Of a stretch of 64,000 nt of DNA, positions 52,731 to 61,507 are shown piece by piece (the stretch's first letter is position 1; each line of letters starts with the position of its first letter). This DNA is from Lachnospiraceae bacterium (GTDB lineage: Bacteria; Bacillota; Clostridia; Lachnospirales; Lachnospiraceae), in assembly GCA_017938405.1 (NCBI GenBank), contig JAGBBP010000049.1, positions 124,001-188,000 of the forward strand, written 5' to 3'. The position numbers and the translations under genes are program-made. Below the pieces are notes generated by a model. The model was not told the DNA's origin, did not search any database, and saw only the letters and a program-made list of their open reading frames with translations.

Positions 52731-52756
52731 AAATTCACTCTTTGTATTCCGACTAA

Positions 52757-53905
52757 TTAGTCAAGACCTACATATACACCGTTCTGGATTACCATACCCT
52801 TCGGGCTCTTGCTAACCTCACCGTTCTTGCCCCAGGTCATGCCGTTACCGGTCAAACCGTCGAACTTCATGGTGGTAAACTGTGCGATCATGATATCGCA
52901 GATTTCCTCAGCGGTCATATCAGAGGTAACCTCACCTTTCTGGCAAGCCTCATAAATTGCATATACACAGTCATAAGCATCTGCTGCGAACTGATTCGGA
53001 GTCTCATTGTACTTTTCGTTGTACTTCTTTACGAAGTTTACGGTCTTCTCATCGGTAGCATCCGCAGAGAACGGAGTTAAGAGCATAACGCCTTCTGCAA
53101 GAGTGGTATCAAATCCCTCAAGAGTAAGAATACCGTCCATACCATCTACGCCAAAGAACTTCGGAGCATAGTTCATCTTCTTTGCCTGGTCAAGAATCAA
53201 TGCAGCAGCTTCATAATACATCGGAAGGAACACAAGATCTGCGCCTGCATTCTTTGCATCACTTAACTGTACGCTGAAATCGTTCTGACTATCGGTATTG
53301 AAGGTGGTGGTAGATACCACGTTAATACCAAGCTCATCTGCCTTGTCGGTGAAGGTCTCAAAAATACCGGTGGAATATGCATCATCATTCTTGTAGATGA
53401 TCGCGATCTTGGTACCCAGAGCCTTCTCGCTGATGTACTGTGCGGAAGCGGAACCCTGGTTCGGGTCGGAGAAACACATCTGGAACATGTTGTCCTTGCC
53501 CTTAGTAACATCCGTAGAAGATGCGGACGGAGTCAAAGCAAAGATACGATCCGCATAGGTCTCCGCTGCGGTTGCGATACACGGATTCGTGGTAACGGAA
53601 CCGAGGGAAATCTGTACCTCCCAGTCCTTTAAAATGTTATACGCATTGACTGCCTTCTCAGCGTCATGGGTATCATCCTCATAACGTAACTCAAACTGCA
53701 TACCACCCAGTGCGTTAATCTCCTCTACTGCGATTTCAGCACCACGCTTTGCAGCGTTACCGTACACAGCTGCTCCACCGGTCAACGGGCCGGTACCACC
53801 GATTCTGATTACATCGGAACCGGACTTCTTGCCACATCCTGCAAATGCAGAAAGCATCATAGCAGAGATAAGGCCAAAACATACTAATTTCTTCATCTTT
53901 TTCAT
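52757..53905 (-). CDS. livK: Branched-chain amino acid ABC substrate-binding lipoprotein
   Basis: A 382-residue binding lipoprotein with lipobox SAFAGCGKK (Cys23). The periplasmic-binding fold of the Leu/Ile/Val type is seen: IRIGGTGPLTGGAAVYGNAA at the start and RYEDDTHDAEKAVNAYN. Ligand could be a branched-chain amino acid or another small molecule. AAAGGAG precedes the start. It is the first gene of the operon. Confidence 0.93.
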   Translation of the reverse strand: MKKMKKLVCFGLISAMMLSAFAGCGKKSGSDVIRIGGTGPLTGGAAVYGNAAKRGAEIAVEEINALGGMQFELRYEDDTHDAEKAVNAYNILKDWEVQISLGSVTTNPCIATAAETYADRIFALTPSASSTDVTKGKDNMFQMCFSDPNQGSASAQYISEKALGTKIAIIYKNDDAYSTGIFETFTDKADELGINVVSTTTFNTDSQNDFSVQLSDAKNAGADLVFLPMYYEAAALILDQAKKMNYAPKFFGVDGMDGILTLEGFDTTLAEGVMLLTPFSADATDEKTVNFVKKYNEKYNETPNQFAADAYDCVYAIYEACQKGEVTSDMTAEEICDIMIAQFTTMKFDGLTGNGMTWGKNGEVSKSPKGMVIQNGVYVGLD

Positions 53906-53963
53906 AATCTCTCTCCTTTATGTAACTACTACATATTTTCGGTTGCTCATGCAACATGGAATA

Positions 53964-53993
53964 ATATTACTACCGTTCCCGATGATTTGTCAA
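53964..53993 (-). promoter_or_regulatory. livK operon promoter
   Basis: On the minus strand TTGACA (53988-53993), 18 bases, TAATAT (53964-53969), about 60 bases from the livK start. Confidence 0.6.
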
Positions 53994-54016
53994 TATAAAA
54001 ATAAAAAGGTACGTTT

Positions 54017-54307
54017 CCACGTTGGCTTTTCAGCCATCGAACAAAAACAACTCACTCTCACGTAGGCTTTTAAGCCGTGAATCTAGCCGGCTGCTTTCAC
54101 AGCCGGCTAGCCCACGGGCTCCGCCATCGAACGAAAAAAAAATACTCTCGATTCCACGTAGGCTTTTAAGCCGCGAGATCTCGATTCCGCTTCGCTCCTT
54201 CTCGGTCACGGGCTCCGCCATCGAACGAAAAAAGAAGAACGTCGATTTTCAAGCAAGCTTGAATCGACGTTCTTCTTTTTTCGTTCGCGGCTTAAAAGCC
54301 TACGTGG
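54017..54307. repeat. Palindromic repeat island beside tRNA-Thr
   Basis: Four copies of the CACGTAGGCTTTTAAGCC family are seen: 54017-54035, 54059-54079, 54154-54175 and, inverted, 54286-54307. The last two are a perfect 22-bp inverted repeat. A second motif, 21 bases starting CACGGGCTCC, is repeated identically at 54113-54133 and 54207-54227, giving a tandem unit of about 95 bp. Within are an 11-bp hairpin, CTAGCCGGCTG with its complement (about 54082-54110), and a 26-bp stem (54222-54247 with 54262-54287) that also serves as the tRNA terminator. The outermost arm is 2 bases from the tRNA 3' end. Confidence 0.85.
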
Positions 54308-54308
54308 A

Positions 54309-54381
54309 AGCTGCTGACGGGAATCGGACCCGTGACCTCCGCACTACCAATGCGACGCTCTACCGACTGAGCCACAGCAGC
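54309..54381 (-). tRNA. tRNA-Thr (anticodon GGT)
   Basis: A 73-base cloverleaf on the minus strand. The acceptor GCTGCTG pairs fully with CAGCAGC. The anticodon stem TCGCA/TGCGG closes the loop TTGGTAG, giving GGT. The D arm GCTCAGTCGGTAGAGC and T arm GGTCCGATTCC are typical. CCA is not encoded. Confidence 0.95.
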
Positions 54382-54420
54382 ACTCGCTAATTTGTGTTTT
54401 CGCTATCAGCGACGTTTGTT

Positions 54421-54449
54421 AGTATACAATATTTTGTGTGGCTTGTCAA
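54421..54449 (-). promoter_or_regulatory. Consensus promoter of tRNA-Thr
   Basis: On the minus strand TTGACA (54444-54449), 17 bases, TATACT (54421-54426), 40 bases before the tRNA. The 54450-54653 stretch beyond it is AT-rich and I see no gene there. Confidence 0.88.
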
Positions 54450-54653
54450 CCACTTTTTTAAAAAATTCGAAAAAAATTTTATTTCCGACTTTTTCCGGAT
54501 TTTTTGTTCGTAATTCTTCTGTACTCCACCGTGTAACCGCATCATTCTTTCTTTCAATATTTTCACACTCTCATATTTTTCACATTTTATAATAATATTT
54601 GGTAAAACCGCAATTTTATCTTAAAATATACGATAAATTCATACTTCATTTTA

Positions 54654-54682
54654 TTGATATTTTCACACAACCGAATTATAAT
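54654..54682 (+). promoter_or_regulatory. Promoter for the 583-residue unknown protein
   Basis: TTGATA (54654-54659), 17 bases, TATAAT (54677-54682), 38 bases before the start codon. Confidence 0.7.
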
Positions 54683-54719
54683 TGTATTAGATAAATTTCA
54701 TACACAGGAGGTTTTCTCT

Positions 54720-56471
54720 ATGGGAAATTACAGGAATTTTGATTTGGTTGTTTATTTTACGGCACACGGTGTTACCGATACCTCAAAAGAACAGTTGCAA
54801 AAGGATTTGGTTTTTTTTAAACAGCATATGCGTCTGGATAAAGTGTATTTGGAGCCTTACCGGGACGGCAATTTTGCTACGGAAGAACAGCTTCGTATGT
54901 GCAAACAGGTGTTTGAAGCAAACGGCATCAAAACCGATGGCGGTATTACCACCAGTATGCCGACACCGGAGGGTCATGAAAAAAAACAACGTATGTTCAA
55001 TACCTTTTGTTACAATGATGCTTTTATGTTAGATACGTTACAGAAGGTCTGCGAACTGAATGCCAAGGTGTTCGATGCTTTTATTTTGGATGATTTCTAC
55101 TTTACCAACTGTACCTGTGAAACCTGTCGTGCAGAGCGCGACAAATACAATGAGGCAAACGGCATTACCGACGGTAGCTGGCAGGCTTACCGCTGCCACC
55201 GGATGTACGAAGTTTCTGAGGCGTACGTCATTGCTCCCGCAAAGAAAATCAATCCACAGTGTAAGATTACCATTAAGTTCCCGAACTGGATGGAATCCTA
55301 CCAGGAGACCGGATATGACCCGCTGACCCAAAAGGAGATTTTCGACCTGATTTATACCGGTACGGAGACCCGTGACCCGGTAAATACCGACCAGCACCTG
55401 CCGCGCTACCTCTCCTTCTCCTTGATGCGCTATCTGGAAGCCATGGCACCGGGCAGAAACGGCGGCGGATGGTTTGACCCTTACGACTGCAGAAGCCTTG
55501 ATTATTACTTAGAGCAGGCTTATCTTACCGCCTTTTCCAAACCGCGGGAAATGATGATGTTCTGCTTCCAGTCTTTGGTGGATTCCGTCAATGTACCGAC
55601 ATTAGGGTTCCAGTTGGACAAGCTGGATGCACTTTTGGATAATTTAGGAACACCGGTTGGCGTTCCGTGTTATATTCCGAATGCATCTCAGGGAGAAGAT
55701 AACGTACAGGATTTCTTAGGCATGCACGGTTTCCCGATTACACCGACTCCGTGGTTTCCGGGAAATGCTCCCGTGGCCCTCTTTACCGCTTCTTCCGCCT
55801 ATGACACCGATGTCGTAGACAAACTGGAATCTTATGTTGCAAGCGGTCACAAAGCCATCGTCACAAGCGGTTTTGTACATGCTACTTTAGGCCGCGGGTT
55901 AGAGCGTATTACTTCTATCCGTGACAGAGGCCGGGTTGCCTCCGTAAAGGAGTATGCCGCAGAAGCTTCCCTGTTCTGGAATCGTTGGGAACGGGAGTCC
56001 GGCAAGGCTTCGGTGTCGATTCCGGTGTTGGAATTCCGTAACAATGCCACCTGGGGCGCCATTTGCAAAGGAATTGCAGAGGAAGAAGCCTATACCTTAT
56101 TTGCCAGAGATACCTACGGGAAGGGACAAATGTACACCCTGGTGGTACCGGAGTCCTTCTCTTCCTTAAAATATTATCCAAATACAATTCTTACCCGCAT
56201 GCGAAAGGAATTCGCGGTTAACGGCATTTATTTTGACGGTAACCCGATGATCAGTCTGTTTGTATACGACAATGATACCTTTGTTGTTTATCCGTATATG
56301 GATAACGGCACTTATGACAGTGACTTCCTGATTCACATTGAGAATGCAAAGTCCCTTGTGGATCAAGGTAACGGCAGAACCATCGAACCGCTTTATACAA
56401 GAAACAACGAAGCCGTCTTCTGTCTGCGGGCTTCCGTAGGACGCTTTGCTTCCTATAAGGTAGTACGTTAA
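54720..56471 (+). CDS. Unknown 583-residue cytosolic protein, possibly a TIM-barrel hydrolase
   Basis: I do not recognise a named family. There is no signal peptide. The first 340 residues alternate beta and alpha in the way of a (beta/alpha) barrel, with acidic residues at predicted strand ends: DAFILDDFYFTNCTCETC (about 112-130, including a CTCETC pair), ITIKFPNWMESY and GGWFDPYDC. The second half (about 345-583) looks like a beta/alpha then beta-sandwich module. A glycoside-hydrolase or related barrel acting on intracellular sugar is a guess from these features. AGGAGG and a good promoter show that the gene is used. Confidence 0.65.
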   Translation: MGNYRNFDLVVYFTAHGVTDTSKEQLQKDLVFFKQHMRLDKVYLEPYRDGNFATEEQLRMCKQVFEANGIKTDGGITTSMPTPEGHEKKQRMFNTFCYNDAFMLDTLQKVCELNAKVFDAFILDDFYFTNCTCETCRAERDKYNEANGITDGSWQAYRCHRMYEVSEAYVIAPAKKINPQCKITIKFPNWMESYQETGYDPLTQKEIFDLIYTGTETRDPVNTDQHLPRYLSFSLMRYLEAMAPGRNGGGWFDPYDCRSLDYYLEQAYLTAFSKPREMMMFCFQSLVDSVNVPTLGFQLDKLDALLDNLGTPVGVPCYIPNASQGEDNVQDFLGMHGFPITPTPWFPGNAPVALFTASSAYDTDVVDKLESYVASGHKAIVTSGFVHATLGRGLERITSIRDRGRVASVKEYAAEASLFWNRWERESGKASVSIPVLEFRNNATWGAICKGIAEEEAYTLFARDTYGKGQMYTLVVPESFSSLKYYPNTILTRMRKEFAVNGIYFDGNPMISLFVYDNDTFVVYPYMDNGTYDSDFLIHIENAKSLVDQGNGRTIEPLYTRNNEAVFCLRASVGRFASYKVVR

Positions 56472-56508
56472 CTTTTGCTCCTAACTCCAACCTCTTTTCT
56501 TATAGCAA

Positions 56509-56544
56509 AAACACCCCGATTCAAAGAACCGGGGTGTTTCTTTT
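56509..56544. terminator. Bidirectional terminator between the unknown gene and argD
   Basis: AAACACCCCG (56509-56518) pairs perfectly with CGGGGTGTTT (56530-56539), with A and T runs on both sides; it serves the convergent genes. Confidence 0.9.
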
Positions 56545-56566
56545 ATCTTCTCTTAAAAAATGCACA

Positions 56567-57751
56567 TTACAAACTTGCTTCCAAAATCTTTATCATCTCA
56601 TCCACATGCTCCTTCTTAATTACAAGCGGCGGAACGAAACGGATGATATTGGTACCAGCGGAAATCAGGATAAGGCCTGCCTTCATGGCACGGGTAACCA
56701 CATCCTTTACCGGCTCCTTAAATTCTAAGCCCTGCATGAGGCCGATACCTCTGTGAGCAACGATTTTATCCGTATGGCGGGAAGCCAAGGCATCTAACTG
56801 CTCGTACAAATATGCACCCACTTCCTTTACGTTTGCGAGCAGATTCAACTCTTCGAAGCGGTCAAATACGGTGCTTACCGCATGAGTAACGAACGGATTA
56901 CCGCCATAGGTGGTGCCGTGATCCCCCGGCTCGTAAGCGGACGCAACCTCATCGGTAGCCGCAAAGGCACCTACCGGCACGCCGCAACCCAGCGCCTTTG
57001 CCGTGGTCATAATATCCGGCTTTACGCCGTACTGCTGATATGCGTACATGGTACCGGTTCTGCCCATACCGCACTGGATTTCGTCTAAAATAAGAAGAAT
57101 GCCCTTCTCGTCACAAAGCTTTCTGACACCCTGGATAAACTCTTTTTCTGCCGGGTAAATACCGCCCTCGCCCTGTACGGTCTCCATAATAATAGCCGCG
57201 GTCTTGTCGGTAATCTTTTCCTTTACGCTGTCTAAGTTGTTGAACTCCGCAAATACGGCACCGCCGATTAACGGTTCGAATGCGGTACGATACTTCGGCG
57301 TACCGGTAACAGAGAGCGCTCCCATACTTCTTCCGTGGAAGGAATGCTCCATGGCAATGATTTCACTGTCTGCTACACCGTGCTTCTTATAATAATACTT
57401 TCTTGCAAGCTTAATGGCACCCTCTACTGCTTCCGTACCGCTGTTAGTAAAGAAAACCCGGTCCATACCGGAAGCCTTTACAATCTTCTCCGCCGCAAAG
57501 GTGGTCGGCTCGTTGTAATAGTAGTTGGAGGTGTGAAGAAGCTTATCTACCTGTGCTTTTACCGCCTCATTATACTTCTCATCACCGTAACCCAATGCAA
57601 ATACTGCAATACCTGCAGAAAAATCCAGATACTTTGTCCCGTCGGTTTCATATAAGTATACGCCTTCGCCGTGGTCAAGCACCACCTGATATCTTGCATA
57701 GGTATGCATCAGCACCTTTTCGGCTCTTTCCATACATTCTGTCTTGTTCAT
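56567..57751 (-). CDS. argD: Acetylornithine aminotransferase
   Basis: A 394-residue class III PLP aminotransferase that makes N-acetylornithine from the semialdehyde and glutamate. GTEAVEGAIKLARKY, SFHGRS, LILDEIQCGMGRTG and the PLP lysine in TTAKALGCGVPVGAF are all seen. The start is the second ATG, 8 bases after GGAGAG. It is the last gene of the GNAT-argJ-argB-argD run, 68 bases after argB. Confidence 0.95.
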   Translation of the reverse strand: MNKTECMERAEKVLMHTYARYQVVLDHGEGVYLYETDGTKYLDFSAGIAVFALGYGDEKYNEAVKAQVDKLLHTSNYYYNEPTTFAAEKIVKASGMDRVFFTNSGTEAVEGAIKLARKYYYKKHGVADSEIIAMEHSFHGRSMGALSVTGTPKYRTAFEPLIGGAVFAEFNNLDSVKEKITDKTAAIIMETVQGEGGIYPAEKEFIQGVRKLCDEKGILLILDEIQCGMGRTGTMYAYQQYGVKPDIMTTAKALGCGVPVGAFAATDEVASAYEPGDHGTTYGGNPFVTHAVSTVFDRFEELNLLANVKEVGAYLYEQLDALASRHTDKIVAHRGIGLMQGLEFKEPVKDVVTRAMKAGLILISAGTNIIRFVPPLVIKKEHVDEMIKILEASL

Positions 57752-57819
57752 CTTCATCTCTCCTTCCTTATATGGAAGTGCCGGGACGCCCTGCCCCGGC
57801 ACCTGATTACTTCTTACCT

Positions 57820-58686
57820 TTATTCTTCTCCTTTTACGATAGCGGTACCGATACCCTTATCGGTAAAGAACTCAAGGAGTAAGGAATGCTGTACGCGACC
57901 GTCTAAAATATGTACGCCTGCTACACCTTCCTTTACCGCATCGATGCAGTTCTGAAGTTTCGGAAGCATACCGCCGCCGATCACGCCGGAACCGAGAAGT
58001 TCATCCGCACCGTCTAAGGTTAGTACGGAAATCAAAGAAGACTTATCCTCAAAATCACGATATACGCCTTCAATATCCGTAAGGAATGCCAGCTTCTCTG
58101 CGCCCATAGCCGTAGCGATGGCACATGCCGCATCGTCTGCATTGATATTGTAGGAAAGGAAATTGTCATCCATACCGATCGGTGCAATGACCGGAATATA
58201 ATCGTTTACCAAAAGGGTGTCGATTAAACCGGTATCTACATTCGTAACATTTCCTACAAATCCGATATCCTCGCCGTTTGCTAACTTCTTCTCACACTTT
58301 AAGGTACCGCCGTCCTTACCGCAGATACCCGCAGCCTTTACACCAAGCTGTTCCAACATCTGTACCAGACGCTTATTCACTTTACTGAGAACCATTTCAG
58401 CCACTTCCATGGTCTCCGCATCGGTCACACGAAGGCCCTGTACAAACTTTGCTTCCTTACCTAAAAGGCCTACCCACTTACTGATTTCTTTACCGCCGCC
58501 GTGTACGATAATCGGCTGCATCCCGACTAATTTCAGTAATGCCACATCCTTAATTACATTCTGCTGTAACTGCTCGTCAAGCATGGCACTTCCGCCGTAC
58601 TTTACCACCACAATCTTGTCCTTAAACTTCTGAATATACGGCAATGCCTCAATGAGTATATTTGCCTTTGCCATCAAACCTTCCAT
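57820..58686 (-). CDS. argB: Acetylglutamate kinase
   Basis: A 288-residue kinase phosphorylating N-acetylglutamate. [10 protein letters not shown] at the N-terminus, [12 protein letters not shown] (nucleotide/substrate loop) and [12 protein letters not shown] are family motifs. The N-terminal helix ([14 protein letters not shown]) found in arginine-inhibited hexameric enzymes is present, so feedback inhibition is likely. The start after AGGAG is chosen; an in-frame ATG 4 codons later is possible. Confidence 0.95.
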   Translation of the reverse strand: MEGLMAKANILIEALPYIQKFKDKIVVVKYGGSAMLDEQLQQNVIKDVALLKLVGMQPIIVHGGGKEISKWVGLLGKEAKFVQGLRVTDAETMEVAEMVLSKVNKRLVQMLEQLGVKAAGICGKDGGTLKCEKKLANGEDIGFVGNVTNVDTGLIDTLLVNDYIPVIAPIGMDDNFLSYNINADDAACAIATAMGAEKLAFLTDIEGVYRDFEDKSSLISVLTLDGADELLGSGVIGGGMLPKLQNCIDAVKEGVAGVHILDGRVQHSLLLEFFTDKGIGTAIVKGEE

Positions 58687-58749
58687 CTCAAACTCCTCGC
58701 TTTCTTTTCTCAGCTTGCATCTAATATTCTACCACCCGCATTTATCTCA

Positions 58750-59973
58750 TTAGCTGCGGTAATCCGCATTAATCTTTACATAATCATAGGTTAAATCACA
58801 GCCCCATGCTGTTGCGAATGCATCGCCTTCATGCATGTCAACAAAAATGGTTACGGCCTCTGCTCCGAGAATCTTTACTGCCATATCTTCATCAAAAACA
58901 ATCGGTGTACCCATGTCAAATACCTGTAAACGTCCTTCTTTGCTTTCAAAGAAAAGTTCCACATCATTCTGGTCAAACTCCGCTCCGGAGTACCCCATTG
59001 CACATAGGAAACGGCCGAAGTTGGCATCACAACCATAGATTGCGGCTTTGGAAAGATTACTGGAAACAATTGCTCTTGCTAACGTTCTTGCATCTTCTTT
59101 GCTTTTGGCGTTTACTACTTTTGCTTCGAACAACTTGGTGGCACCTTCGCCGTCTGCCGCCATTTTCTTTGCCAAAAATTCACATACATAGAAAAGAGCC
59201 TTTAAGAAATTGTCGTAGTCTTCTCCCTTTGCCGTAATCTTCGCATTTCCGGCAAGTCCGTTTGCCATGATTACGAGTGTATCATTGGTAGAAGTATCCC
59301 CATCCACGGTAATCATGTTGAAGGTGTCTGTTACCACTTCGCTTAATGCTTCCTGTAAAAGACTCTTCTCAATGGCAAGGTCGGTTGTTAAAAAGCCGAG
59401 CATGGTACACATATTCGGATGAATCATACCGGAACCTTTTGACATACCGCCAAGGGTAACCGTTTTACCGCCTGCCGTAAAAGTAACCGCGATTTCCTTA
59501 TGTACGGTATCGGTCGTCATAATTGCTTTTGCTGCCGCAGTGCCTGCTTCCATCGTCTCTGAAAGCTTCGGCGCCATTGCCTTAACACCGTTTGCCAGTT
59601 TTTCAACCGGTAACTGCATACCGATAACACCCGTAGATGCCACAAGGCAACTATCTGTTGCAACACCCAGCGCTTCCTTTACCGCTTCTGCCGTTGCTTC
59701 GCATGCGTCAAATCCCTGTTTTCCCGTACATGCATTGGCAATGCCGGAATTCACAACAACCGCATGAACCGCATCGGATTCCTTTACAATTTTCATATCC
59801 CACTGCACACAGGCTGCTTTTACCACATTGCTGGTAAACGTACCTGCAACCGTACATGGCTCCTTAGAAAATACCATAGCCATATCGGTTCTGTTCTTAT
59901 ATTTGATTCCTGCTTCCGTAGAAGCTGCACTAAATCCCTGCGCTGCGGTAACGCCGCCGTCAATAACCTTCAT
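58750..59973 (-). CDS. argJ: Bifunctional glutamate N-acetyltransferase / ornithine acetyltransferase
   Basis: A 407-residue ArgJ, which recycles the acetyl group from acetylornithine to glutamate and may also use acetyl-CoA. It self-cleaves before a threonine nucleophile; here the site reads GMIHPNMCTMLGF, with Thr190 conserved but Cys in place of the usual Ala before it. KGSGM precedes the site and the C-terminal SDLTYDYVKINADYR-like ending CDLTYDYVKINADYR is normal. AAAGGA is 8 bases before the start. Confidence 0.95.
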   Translation of the reverse strand: MKVIDGGVTAAQGFSAASTEAGIKYKNRTDMAMVFSKEPCTVAGTFTSNVVKAACVQWDMKIVKESDAVHAVVVNSGIANACTGKQGFDACEATAEAVKEALGVATDSCLVASTGVIGMQLPVEKLANGVKAMAPKLSETMEAGTAAAKAIMTTDTVHKEIAVTFTAGGKTVTLGGMSKGSGMIHPNMCTMLGFLTTDLAIEKSLLQEALSEVVTDTFNMITVDGDTSTNDTLVIMANGLAGNAKITAKGEDYDNFLKALFYVCEFLAKKMAADGEGATKLFEAKVVNAKSKEDARTLARAIVSSNLSKAAIYGCDANFGRFLCAMGYSGAEFDQNDVELFFESKEGRLQVFDMGTPIVFDEDMAVKILGAEAVTIFVDMHEGDAFATAWGCDLTYDYVKINADYRS

Positions 59974-59987
59974 AATAACCATCCTTT

Positions 59988-60461
59988 CTATTCAATAAAT
60001 CTTGTAATATTTTCTTCATTCAAAGTAAAATCATAATAATTCAAATCTTCACGGAAGGTCCAGCCTACTTTGCGCCAAAACTTATTTCCGATCCGGTTAC
60101 TCTTAAAGGCAATCAAAGAAACCTTATTGATGCCCTCCTCTTGAAGCTTCTGCATTGCAAAGGCTGCCATCTTTTTCCCAATCCCGTGCTTTCTGTGAGA
60201 AGCCTTTACACATACGTGATAGAAGCAACCTCGTCGGCCGTCATGCCCGCATAAAATCGCACCGATAATCTCATCATTATCCAATGCAACCACACTAGTG
60301 GTCGGATTCCGCTTTAAAAACTTCTCTACACCTTCCTTCGAATCATCCATACTCCGGATGCCAAAGCCCTTTATCCCACACCACAAACGGTATACCTGAT
60401 CGTAATCCTCCGGTACCATGACACGTAACATGATATTGTTGACCTTTTCCTTCTGCTCCAT
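59988..60461 (-). CDS. GNAT-family N-acetyltransferase, first gene of the arginine operon
   Basis: A 157-residue GNAT protein with acetyl-CoA loop motif RKHGIGKKMAAFAMQKL (about residues 96-112, after the AILCGHDGRRG strand). Being first in an operon with argJ, argB and argD, it may be an N-acetylglutamate synthase of the short type, as suggested for some Clostridia, or a modifier of another arginine intermediate. The start at 60461 is 6 bases after AGGTG; ATGs at 60470 and 60431 are alternatives. It ends 14 bases before argJ. Confidence 0.75.
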   Translation of the reverse strand: MEQKEKVNNIMLRVMVPEDYDQVYRLWCGIKGFGIRSMDDSKEGVEKFLKRNPTTSVVALDNDEIIGAILCGHDGRRGCFYHVCVKASHRKHGIGKKMAAFAMQKLQEEGINKVSLIAFKSNRIGNKFWRKVGWTFREDLNYYDFTLNEENITRFIE

Positions 60462-60511
60462 CGCATTCACCTAAGCATAAGGCCACCGCCTGTGCTTCCT
60501 TTCCTTGATTT

Positions 60512-60545
60512 TCATAATTATACATCATTTTTGTATATTATGCAA
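60512..60545 (-). promoter_or_regulatory. Arginine operon promoter with two ARG-box-like dyads
   Basis: On the minus strand TTGCAT (60540-60545), 17 bases, TATAAT (60517-60522). Two AT-rich dyads cover the two hexamers, GCATAATATAC (60533-60543) and GTATAATTATGA (60512-60523), with centres about 20-21 bases apart, as in ArgR box pairs. ArgR repression is inferred from position and the genes downstream. Confidence 0.6.
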
Positions 60546-60553
60546 TACCTTAT

Positions 60554-61156
60554 TTATAATTTTTCACCGGTTTTCAAATCAATGCCAATTTCATACAATC
60601 TCTTGTAAATCCCCGCCACCGGAAGTCCTACTATATTAAAGTAATCTCCTTTGATTCCTTTGATGTGCGCCGCAAAAATCCCCTGAACCGCGTAGCTGCC
60701 GGCTTTATCTTCCCCTTCCCGCGTATCCAGATATTCCTCTATCTGCCGGTCTGTCATGACATCCACCGATACCTCCGAGCATTCCGCAAAGGTAATAACG
60801 TTACAAACTCCCGTATCTTCCTTAATTATAAGTGACACTCCCGTATACACCTGATGCGTATCATTTTCCAGCATGGAAATCATCCGCTTGGCGTCGGCTC
60901 TGTCCTTCGGTTTTCCCAAAATACTGCCGTCATAGGCAACCACTGTGTCTGCGCCGATAACAATCGCCGGTCCCGTGAGCTCCTTTGCTACAGCCTCCGC
61001 CTTCCGGCAAGAAAGCTCTTTTACCAGCTCTGCCGGCTCTGTCACCGTCGTACTCTCATCACAATCGCTGACGATTACATCGTAACTTGCACCAATCTGT
61101 GCAAGAATCTCTTTCCTTCGCGGCGAACCGGACGCCAGTACAATACGATACTTCAT
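60554..61156 (-). CDS. maf: Maf family nucleoside-triphosphate pyrophosphatase
   Basis: A 200-residue Maf protein. The N-terminal ASGSPRRKEIL (residues 7-17) and the central VIGADTVVAYDGSILGKPKD and QVYTGVSL motifs are diagnostic. It hydrolyses non-canonical or pyrimidine NTPs, linked to septum control. The start at 61156 follows AAAGGAG. It is divergent from argG across a 350-base interval that holds the argG promoter and leader; the rest (61157-61360) is AT-rich with nothing else I can name. Confidence 0.93.
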   Translation of the reverse strand: MKYRIVLASGSPRRKEILAQIGASYDVIVSDCDESTTVTEPAELVKELSCRKAEAVAKELTGPAIVIGADTVVAYDGSILGKPKDRADAKRMISMLENDTHQVYTGVSLIIKEDTGVCNVITFAECSEVSVDVMTDRQIEEYLDTREGEDKAGSYAVQGIFAAHIKGIKGDYFNIVGLPVAGIYKRLYEIGIDLKTGEKL

Positions 61157-61360
61157 AGGAACACTCCTTTCGGGTATGCATTCCGCCGAAAACGGCAAAA
61201 TGCCTACGCATCCCAACCATTATAAGCCACAAAGTCGAGAAATACAAGTAATTTCTACTTATTATTATAAAAACACCTCCCTTTTTTCTTTCCGCTCTCG
61301 GCCTTTTTATGTTTCATACATTCTTTCTGTATATTTATAACACTTTTTTCATTTTCCCTC

Positions 61361-61453
61361 TTGACTTATTCGGATTGCAAGTGTATGATGTGTGATATCA
61401 GGTGAAAAGCTACATCCGACTATTTGCACTTGCACAAGAATATTTGGATGTAG
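61361..61453 (+). promoter_or_regulatory. argG promoter and hairpin leader
   Basis: TTGACT (61361-61366), 17 bases, TATGAT (61384-61389). The leader of about 110 bases has a CTACATCC/GGATGTAG stem (61410-61453) with a 28-base interior. An ARG-box-like TGTATATTTATAACA (about 61328-61342) lies just upstream. The leader may be regulatory, but I recognise no known riboswitch or T-box. Confidence 0.45.
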
Positions 61454-61507
61454 GTTGGCACTTAATGACATGAAAAAGTAATATGTACATATCTAAGGAG
61501 GCACATT

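Noticed and set aside
54022..54390. 122-residue frame across the tRNA-Thr island
   Set aside because: It reads through palindromic repeats and the antisense of the tRNA and lacks a ribosome site.
61390..61500. A T-box or known riboswitch in the argG leader
   Set aside because: No T-box sequence or other known conserved core was seen; only a simple hairpin.
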